A stretch of 16,057 nucleotides of DNA from Chloroflexota bacterium (GTDB taxonomy: Bacteria; Chloroflexota; Anaerolineae; B4-G1). The stretch covers positions 1-16,057 of the forward strand of contig DSAR01000124.1 of assembly GCA_011046405.1 (NCBI GenBank), given 5' to 3'. Shown one piece after another: positions 1 through 4,703 of this stretch. Under the pieces are notes generated by a model. The model was not told the DNA's origin. It ran no database searches and saw only the letters and a program-made list of their open reading frames with translations. Both the position numbers and the translations under genes were made by a program. The number at the start of each line of letters is the position of its first letter. Within the stretch, counting starts at the first letter, position 1.

Positions 1-1440
1 CAATTGCCCCCTCTGACGCTGTTGAAAGAACCGGAAGGGCCAGCTCTGACCGACGAGGAGATTCGCAGAAAATCGAACATCATTCAGAAAACACTGGCCC
101 AGTTTGGGGTACCGGTCGAGATCACCGAAGTGCGCGTGGGGCCGGCCGTCACCCAATTTGGCGTTACACCGGGTTACGTGGAACGCCGAGACAGCAATCG
201 CAAGATCCGGGTCAACCAAATCAGCACCCTATCCGACGACCTGGCGCTGGCGTTGGCTGCTCCCCGCATCCGCGTCGAGGCCCCCGTTCCCGGGCGGCCC
301 TACGTCGGCATCGAGGTGCCCAACAGCAACGTGCAAACCGTCAGCCTCCGCGAGGTGATGGAGTCGGAGGACTTTCAAAAAATCAACTCGGCCCTCGCCG
401 TCGCTCTGGGGCACAACGTCGCCGGAGATCCAGTGGCTGCCGACCTCTCGACCATGCCTCATCTCTTGATCGCCGGCACCACCGGTTCGGGAAAATCGGT
501 CTGCATCAAAGCGCTCACCACTTGCCTGGTCTATAACAACAGCCCCGACAAACTGCGGCTGGTGATGATCGACCCCAAGATGGTCGAACTGATGCGCTTC
601 AACGGATTGCCACACCTCTACGGTCACGTCGAAGTCGACCTGGAACGGGTGGTCAAGGTCCTGCGCTGGGTCGCCTGGGAGATGGATGCCCGATACAAGC
701 GTTTCGCCAAAGTCGCGGCCCGCAACATCGACGAATACAATCAGCTGGCGAGGGATAAAGACGAAGCGCCCTATCCCCGCATTGTGGTATTGATCGACGA
801 GCTCTCTGATCTGATGATGCTGGCGCCGGAAGAGGTCGAGCGCACGATCTGCCGTATCGCACAGATGGCCCGGGCGACCGGCATCCACCTGGTCGTGGCG
901 ACGCAGCGTCCCAGCACCGACGTCGTCACCGGGCTGATCAAAGCCAACTTTCCCGCCCGCATCTCCTTCGCTACCGTCAGCCAGACCGATTCCCGCGTCA
1001 TCCTCGATATGTCGGGCGCCGAGACGTTGATCGGTCAGGGGGATATGCTCTACCTGTCCGCCGACGCCGGTTATCCCGTTCGTCTCCAGGGATGCTACGT
1101 GTCGGAAGATGAAACCGATCATGTCGTGCGCTTCTGGCGCGAACAGGTCGGATTTACCGAACAACAAGCGCCCTGGGAGCGCCTCCTCCAGAAGGGAGTC
1201 CTCAGCGACAGCGATGAGGATGGAGATGAAACCGACGACCTGTTAGAAGAAGCGATCGAATTGGTTCAAGAAAGTGGCAACGCCTCGGCCTCGCTCCTAC
1301 AACGCAAGCTGCGTATCGGTCACCCTCGCGCCGCGCGCCTGATGAAACTGATGGAAGAAATGGACGTCATCGGGCCGCCCGTGCAGGCCGGACGCTCCCG
1401 CCGGGTAATCATCGGGGAAGAAGAGGACCAGGACGCATGA
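1..1440 (+). CDS. ftsK: FtsK/SpoIIIE-family DNA translocase, 5'-truncated by the window edge
   Basis: This is the motor part of an FtsK/SpoIIIE double-stranded DNA pump, which moves chromosome ends through the closing division septum. Counting residue 1 as the TTG-encoded residue at position 4, the alpha/beta region comes first. The Walker A motif GTTGSGKS is at about 158-165, and the Walker B strand IVVLIDEL starts at about 260 and is followed by SDLMM. The signature VATQRPS is present. A winged-helix gamma domain (about 408-470), which reads KOPS-type skew sequences in this family, closes the protein. The frame is open back to base 1 and the visible start, L-P-P-L-x-L-L-K, is the usual linker just before the motor. 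The membrane-spanning N-terminal half therefore lies upstream, and the TTG at position 4 is not the start. The stop overlaps the next gene by four bases (ATGA), which indicates co-transcription. Confidence 0.96.
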   Translation, partial: QLPPLTLLKEPEGPALTDEEIRRKSNIIQKTLAQFGVPVEITEVRVGPAVTQFGVTPGYVERRDSNRKIRVNQISTLSDDLALALAAPRIRVEAPVPGRPYVGIEVPNSNVQTVSLREVMESEDFQKINSALAVALGHNVAGDPVAADLSTMPHLLIAGTTGSGKSVCIKALTTCLVYNNSPDKLRLVMIDPKMVELMRFNGLPHLYGHVEVDLERVVKVLRWVAWEMDARYKRFAKVAARNIDEYNQLARDKDEAPYPRIVVLIDELSDLMMLAPEEVERTICRIAQMARATGIHLVVATQRPSTDVVTGLIKANFPARISFATVSQTDSRVILDMSGAETLIGQGDMLYLSADAGYPVRLQGCYVSEDETDHVVRFWREQVGFTEQQAPWERLLQKGVLSDSDEDGDETDDLLEEAIELVQESGNASASLLQRKLRIGHPRAARLMKLMEEMDVIGPPVQAGRSRRVIIGEEEDQDA

Positions 1441-2237
1441 CCCTATTGATTGGCACCAGTGGCTTCAGTTACAAGGATTGGGTCGGCCCCGTGTATCCCG
1501 AGGGCCTGCCAAAGGGAGAATGGCTCCCCTATTACGCCGCCGAGTTTCCTACCTGCGAACTCAACTTCAGTTATTATCGCATTCCCAGCGCCAAGACGCT
1601 GGCACAGATCGGGGCGAAAGTTCCCGAAGGCTTTCTATTTTCCATCAAGGCCTTCCGGGGCATCACCCACGAGCGGGAAGAGCCTCAGCCCCAGATCGCT
1701 CAATTCACCCAGGCCCTGGAACCGTTGATCGAGGCGAAGCAGTTCGCCTGCGTGCTGCTCCAATTCCCCTATTCCTTCCACGCCAACCCAGCCAACCGGG
1801 AATATCTCAAGCAGGTGAGAGAGGGCTTCGGTGATTTGCCAGCCGTGCTCGAATTCCGCTCCAAGGAATGGATCTCGGGGCAGACGTTCGACGAGCTGCG
1901 CGCCCTCAATCTGGGCTTCTGCTGCGTCGATCAGCCCCGCTTCGACAAACTCGTGCCGCCGGTAGCGGTCGCCACGGCCCCCGTGGCCTACGTACGCTTC
2001 CACGGGCGCAATCGCGCCAAGTGGTGGCGCCACGACGAGGCCTGGGAACGCTATGACTACGCCTACCGTGACGAGGAATTGGCGGAGTGGGTGCCCAAGA
2101 TCGAACAACTGGATGATCGAGCCCAACTGACCCTGGTCTATATGAACAACCACTGGCAAGGCCAGGCCGTGGGCGCGGCACGACAATTGAAAAAACTCAT
2201 GGAGGAAAAATCTAATGGCAAAAACAGTACAGGTTAA
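1437..2237 (+). CDS. DUF72 (YecE-like) family protein
   Basis: This is a 266-aa DUF72 protein. The family has a TIM-barrel-like fold and no firmly established reaction. Visible hallmarks are the N-terminal GTSGFSYKDW, the following YP, the central FSIKAFRGITHE, and the C-terminal half with YVRFHGRN, then YDYAY, then MNNHWQGQA. The length is normal for the family (about 240-270). Its ATG overlaps the ftsK stop by four bases. Its own 3' end runs 23 bases into the OsmC gene, so the three genes read as one transcription unit. The last dozen codons are also the ribosome-binding region of the next gene. The family assignment is strong, but the biochemical role remains unknown. Confidence 0.92.
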   Translation: MTLLIGTSGFSYKDWVGPVYPEGLPKGEWLPYYAAEFPTCELNFSYYRIPSAKTLAQIGAKVPEGFLFSIKAFRGITHEREEPQPQIAQFTQALEPLIEAKQFACVLLQFPYSFHANPANREYLKQVREGFGDLPAVLEFRSKEWISGQTFDELRALNLGFCCVDQPRFDKLVPPVAVATAPVAYVRFHGRNRAKWWRHDEAWERYDYAYRDEELAEWVPKIEQLDDRAQLTLVYMNNHWQGQAVGAARQLKKLMEEKSNGKNSTG

Positions 2238-2634
2238 ATGGATCGAAAAAAGACAGTTCGTCGGCATCGACGGCAGCAAACATTCCGTCGTGATGTCGTC
2301 GCAAGACAGCGAAAACGGCGTCGGGATGAGCCCGTCACAAATGCTGCTGCTCGCATTGGGCGGATGCACATCTTACGACGTAGTGGACATCCTGGAGAAA
2401 AAGCGCCAGACGATCACGGGATTGGACGTCACCGTCACCGGAGAACAGGACAACGACCCGCCCTGGACCTACCGCAAGATTCACATCCAATATACCGTGC
2501 GGGGAAAAGGGTTGAAGGAGAAAGCCGTCCGCGACGCCATCGAGCTCTCGGAGAAGAAGTACTGCTCCGTCGCCGCAACGCTGCGCGGCGTGGCAGACAT
2601 AACCTACGAGTACACCATCATCGAAGATGAATAA
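2215..2634 (+). CDS. OsmC/Ohr-family peroxiredoxin-like protein
   Basis: This is a 139-aa OsmC-like protein. Family members are cytoplasmic, homodimeric, thiol-dependent reductases of organic hydroperoxides. The two redox cysteines are in the expected places: Cys51 in ALGGCTSYDVVDIL (start of the long central helix) and Cys117 in KYCSVAATL. The MSPSQMLLLALGGC stretch is typical. A clean GGAGG at 2201-2205 sits nine bases before the ATG, inside the 3' end of the DUF72 gene, and fixes this start despite the 23-base overlap. The exact subfamily (OsmC, Ohr or YhfA-like) cannot be decided by eye. Placement behind ftsK and DUF72 suggests operon membership more than a functional link. Confidence 0.92.
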   Translation: MAKTVQVKWIEKRQFVGIDGSKHSVVMSSQDSENGVGMSPSQMLLLALGGCTSYDVVDILEKKRQTITGLDVTVTGEQDNDPPWTYRKIHIQYTVRGKGLKEKAVRDAIELSEKKYCSVAATLRGVADITYEYTIIEDE

Positions 2635-2692
2635 GCCCTTACAGAAACCATATCGACAAACTTACACCAGCTTACTCACTCAAGCCACCCCG

Positions 2693-2799
2693 GCGAATGA
2701 ATTCGCGTGCTGCCGCGCGTCAGTGACGCGGTGCAAAATCCGCCTTCGCGGATTGACTTCCAGTCACCGAAGGGCGCCGTTGCACGCGGTTTCAACCGC
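2693..2799. repeat. Cluster of four short palindromes (REP-like intergenic element)
   Basis: Four near-perfect dyads follow one another in about 107 bases. GCGAAT-GA-ATTCGC is at 2693-2706. CGCGTCA-G-TGACGCG is at 2716-2730. AATCCGC-CTTC-GCGGATT is at 2737-2754. GCGGTT-TC-AACCGC is at 2786-2799. All arms are exact. It lies between the OsmC stop and the promoter/RBS of the next gene. It looks like a dispersed bacterial palindromic repeat or a folded RNA end rather than a classical terminator, because no T-run follows. No second copy is in this window. Confidence 0.7.
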
Positions 2800-2819
2800 C
2801 GTGGGACTCGAAGTTAACG

Positions 2820-2849
2820 TTGTCAAGGTCGTTACGTCTATGGTTAACT
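2820..2849 (+). promoter_or_regulatory. Candidate sigma-70 promoter for the gene at 2880
   Basis: TTGTCA (2820-2825) fits a -35 box at five of six positions. After 18 bases comes TTAACT (2844-2849), a poor -10. The position, about 30 bases before the start codon and just after the palindrome cluster, is reasonable. The call rests mostly on the -35 box. Confidence 0.3.
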
Positions 2850-2865
2850 ACTCGGATATCTACAT

Positions 2866-2872
2866 GGGGAGG
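2866..2872 (+). promoter_or_regulatory. Ribosome binding site deciding a GTG start
   Basis: GGGGAGG lies seven bases before the GTG at 2880. The frame is open further upstream to an ATG-less region, but no comparable Shine-Dalgarno sequence precedes any earlier candidate start, so the GTG is preferred. Confidence 0.7.
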
Positions 2873-2879
2873 TATTGTC

Positions 2880-3287
2880 GTGAGCAAAAAAAGGTGGGTG
2901 GTAAGTCCATCCAGAGGAAAGGGAGCAAAGGTCCCCGATCAACTGAAGCAGGAAATGGAACAGAAGGCGAACGAGTTGATCGAATCGGTTCTCAAGCCGC
3001 AACACGTGCAGCCACCACCCGAGGACGCGAAATTCAACTACATCGTCGACATATACACCAAGTGGTACCGGCACTATTTCTACTTTTGCTCCCTGTACCG
3101 CGTGCCCGGCGCCCCGGACCCCGACGCGTCGTTCGAGGAGAAGTTTGCGCGCCTGGAACACGTGGGCGAGGGGCAGTTCAACCTGTCCTATATGCGGCAC
3201 ACGGGGCAATGGTTTGAGCTGGCGCGGGGCATATCGCTGGAACAGGTCCTGGATCGGATCGCGAGTGGTGGAAATTTCTACCCGTGA
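2880..3287 (+). CDS. Hypothetical protein, about 135 aa, possibly lineage-conserved
   Basis: I do not recognise a named family. From the GTG at 2880 (strong GGGGAGG ahead) the protein starts VSKKRW and is 135 residues long. It has a charged, probably helical N-terminal third (QLKQEMEQKANELIESVL) and a proline patch (QPPPED). An aromatic-rich core contains YTKWYRHYFYFCSLYRVPG, followed by the C-terminal stretch YMRHTGQWFEL, then GISLEQVLDRI and a terminal FYP. It has no signal peptide, membrane segment or metal motif, so it is presumably cytoplasmic. The dense Trp/Tyr/His pattern and normal codon use argue for a real gene. It stands alone behind its own promoter region. The C-terminal region is reminiscent of uncharacterised Chloroflexota proteins, which is recollection only. 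Confidence 0.75.
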   Translation: MSKKRWVVSPSRGKGAKVPDQLKQEMEQKANELIESVLKPQHVQPPPEDAKFNYIVDIYTKWYRHYFYFCSLYRVPGAPDPDASFEEKFARLEHVGEGQFNLSYMRHTGQWFELARGISLEQVLDRIASGGNFYP

Positions 3288-3298
3288 GATTTTTCAAG

Positions 3299-3343
3299 TT
3301 CCAGCAAGTTGTCGGGGAGAGATACAAAAGACTTCGGAAATCT
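3299..3343 (+). repeat. Dispersed repeat, copy 1 (AGACTTCSGAAGTCT family)
   Basis: These 45 bases align without gaps to 7610-7654 with six mismatches. The repeat starts TTCCAGCAA and ends in a degenerate form of the 15-base palindrome AGACTTCSGAAGTCT (here AGACTTCGGAAATCT, 3329-3343). It lies directly after the stop of the gene at 2880-3287. Confidence 0.75.
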
Positions 3344-3549
3344 GGATTCGCTTCTCTCTGACAGGCAGCCGGGGAGAATCGCCGTCCACCAGCTAGAGAG
3401 ATCGTTAACATCAGGTTTGGCCCCCAGCCCTGAATCGCACAACTAGAACTCGAATCGTATGTAGGGGATTGGTCATCCGCCAGGGCCATAATTCGATGTT
3501 CCAGTTATGCGGTTTAACAGCGCTGGTCAAAGGTCACGTTAATGCGGGC

Positions 3550-3577
3550 GATGGGGTTGGTTTCGCCCAACGCCATC
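3550..3577. repeat. Hairpin GATGG-G-GTTGG / CCAAC-G-CCATC
   Basis: Two 5-bp stem blocks are separated by one G-G mismatch around a six-base loop (3561-3566). No T-run follows on either side, so a terminator role is unsupported. It lies inside the decayed region. Confidence 0.45.
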
Positions 3578-3593
3578 ACCCGCCAAGGGCGGC

Positions 3594-3623
3594 CTAATGG
3601 CGTACGACTAGCGGCAGGTACAT
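3594..3623 (-). pseudogene. Remnant C-terminus with Y-L-P-L-V-V-R tail
   Basis: On the minus strand a short frame reads MYLPLVVRH followed by TAG (3594-3596). The frame is closed by TGA only a few codons upstream, so this is a scrap, not a gene. The motif matches the restored tail of the neighbouring SBBP pseudogene (YLPLTLR), so I read it as the end of a second decayed gene for a secreted protein. A motif this short could occur by chance. Confidence 0.35.
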
Positions 3624-3678
3624 TTGGCCGATGCCTTCTCACAGAGCGACCTGGATAGTGTTATTTGACGACATTGGA

Positions 3679-4266
3679 TCAGAAATTACGCAGGGTGAGC
3701 GGCAAGTAGATGTGGTTCTAGAGAGCCGTAGATGTGAAACTTATCCGTCGGCAACCAAACGAAGAAAGCATCCTTTCCGCCGTTGTGGGATGTGTCGAAG
3801 GGATTGACGGAGGTGGGAAAGTCGTCCGCTTCAGTCTCACCGGTGACGTAGACGTTGCCTCCCGCATCCACGGCGAGGGCGATCTCGGCGCCGTTGTCCC
3901 CGCCCAGGTAGGTGACGTAGGCCAGGGTGCGCCCATCGGCGCTCACCTTGACCCCGTAGGCGTCAACGTCGGCCTGCCCCAGAGCGGTGTCAAAGGCGTC
4001 CCCCGTGATGGGAAAGTCGCTTGAGCTGGTGTGCCCCACCACGTAGACCTGACCGTCCGGGTCCACCACGATATCCCAGCCATAGTCAAGGCTCCCACCC
4101 CCAGGTAGCCTGAGTAGAGCAACCCATTGCCCGCTGCGTTCAGTTTGGCCACGAAGGCGTCAGCGTAACCGCCGTTGTGCTCGGGGCCAAAGACGCCAGC
4201 CGTGAGGGGGAAATCAGCCCCGGAAACCGTCATGCCCGTCACGTAAGCGTTCCTCTCCCCGTCCAC
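3679..4266 (-). pseudogene. SBBP beta-propeller repeat protein, truncated and frameshifted remnant
   Basis: The minus strand encodes about three SBBP-type blades with the signature order GNVYVTG-x-T-x-x-x-DFP, then DAF(V) and YLGG. The first blade (from about 4266) has NAYVTGMTVSGADFP and YSGYLG. The frame then shifts at about 4094-4102, inside a run of C/G (one extra base). Blades two and three continue in the other frame as VYVVGHTSSSDFP and NVYVTGETEADDFP. Near the 3' end a 22-base tandem duplication (GTAGATGTG at 3706 and again at 3728) shifts the frame again. Removing it restores HIYLPLTLRNF and a TGA at 3679-3681. Upstream of 4266 the frame meets TGA, and the signal peptide and earlier blades are missing. 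SBBP proteins are usually large secreted proteins, so this is a C-terminal relic. Confidence 0.82.
3706..3736. repeat. 22-bp tandem duplication inside the SBBP pseudogene
   Basis: The nonamer GTAGATGTG occurs at 3706-3714 and 3728-3736, period 22. Because 22 is not a multiple of three, it throws the minus-strand reading frame out just before the natural C-terminal tail. Confidence 0.7.
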
Positions 4267-4279
4267 CAGATCAACTCAA

Positions 4280-4389
4280 GGAAAACGAAGCTGGAGCGGA
4301 CAGTGATCTTGCGTCCGCTGATGCGCGTGATAAACCGTGCAGCGGGCAACCTCGTGCGTCTCAACCCCCTTGGATCTGCTTCGTTTTCC
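4280..4389. repeat. 12-bp perfect inverted repeat enclosing 86 bp
   Basis: GGAAAACGAAGC (4280-4291) is the exact reverse complement of GCTTCGTTTTCC (4378-4389). The left arm begins 14 bases after the point where the SBBP pseudogene is cut off. No flanking direct duplication is visible, so insertion of a small element is possible but unproven. Confidence 0.55.
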
Positions 4390-4405
4390 CCATCGCTTCT
4401 CGTGA

Positions 4406-4434
4406 TTGTCTATATGATAGGCTGGCTATATAAT
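4406..4434 (+). promoter_or_regulatory. Candidate sigma-70 promoter upstream of the LRR gene
   Basis: TTGTCT (4406-4411), a 17-base spacer and a perfect TATAAT (4429-4434). It points toward the LRR gene and would give a leader of about 260 bases that includes the 4553-4600 hairpin. Confidence 0.55.
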
Positions 4435-4518
4435 AGAATGTGATTGGGATTGTTGCTATAGAGCACCAATTCACCCCAGTTCTTTTGCCGGTCGAAGGAT
4501 CAGCTGCTCACGTGATGG

Positions 4519-4658
4519 CCCGCAGCCCTATCTGTATGTCCTGGGGAGCTGTGGCCGGTCTCCCGACCGAGCCACAGCGGGCACGGTCAGGAGACCGGCC
4601 CGAGCGAGTTTGCCCCGGTTTATTGAGATGATACGCCCGCAGCCCTAACTGTATGTCC
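4519..4658. repeat. Pair of 23-bp direct repeats bracketing a hairpin
   Basis: The 23 bases at 4519-4541 recur at 4636-4658 with one mismatch (common core CCCGCAGCCCTA, then CTGTATGTCC). The copies are 117 bases apart. The second copy ends five bases before the TATAAT of the LRR gene. Confidence 0.7.
4553..4600. repeat. Long GC-rich hairpin
   Basis: GGCCGGTCTCC (4553-4563) pairs exactly with GGAGACCGGCC (4590-4600). After one C-A mismatch a further five pairs form (GACCG 4565-4569 with CGGTC 4584-4588), leaving a 14-base loop. There is no following T-run, so this is a structured repeat or leader element rather than a classical terminator. Confidence 0.7.
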
Positions 4659-4662
4659 GTTT

Positions 4663-4697
4663 TATAATGAGCAAGTGTTCAAGAATAAAACAGGAGG
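4663..4697 (+). promoter_or_regulatory. Proximal -10 box and Shine-Dalgarno of the LRR gene
   Basis: TATAAT at 4663-4668 lacks a good -35 box at the expected distance. AGGAGG at 4692-4697 lies six bases before the ATG at 4704 and decides that start. Confidence 0.5.
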
Positions 4698-4703
4698 CCA
4701 ATC

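Larger units (their letters stand above)
3344..3678. other. Gene-free degenerate stretch
   Basis: No intact gene is visible on either strand. The stretch contains a hairpin at 3550-3577 and the remnant of a C-terminus at 3594-3623 (minus). A further short open stretch on the minus strand ends at a TAA at 3514-3516 and includes ALGETNPIARINV. That wording looks protein-like, but I could not place it. The stretch reads as decayed coding DNA continuous with the SBBP pseudogene beside it. Confidence 0.5.
4267..4703. other. Gene-free region between the SBBP pseudogene and the LRR gene
   Basis: No convincing coding sequence is present. It holds a 12-bp inverted repeat pair (4280-4291 and 4378-4389), a good promoter (4406-4434), a 23-bp direct repeat (4519 and 4636) enclosing a long hairpin (4553-4600), and the -10 box and Shine-Dalgarno sequence of the LRR gene. 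Confidence 0.7.

Noticed and set aside
4..6. TTG as the start codon of ftsK
   Set aside because: The frame is open to base 1 and the local sequence is the internal linker before the motor, so the true start lies upstream of the window.
229..1167. Long minus-strand reading frame opposite ftsK
   Set aside because: It lies antisense to an unmistakable FtsK motor domain, is low in hydrophobic order and rich in His/Gly/Asp, and has no plausible start region. It is a codon-bias shadow.
2627..3217. 196-aa plus-strand frame overlapping the gene at 2880
   Set aside because: It runs through the palindrome cluster, is Arg/Gly-rich without domain pattern, and overlaps a better supported gene with a clear Shine-Dalgarno.
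4177..4443. Possible small membrane protein on the plus strand (tail with IVYMIGWLYN)
   Set aside because: It is antisense to the SBBP remnant at its start, crosses the inverted repeat, and its hydrophobic end is just the AT-rich promoter region.
4440..4631. 63-aa plus-strand frame
   Set aside because: It is written mostly by the hairpin and the direct repeat, with no ribosome binding site and no family pattern.
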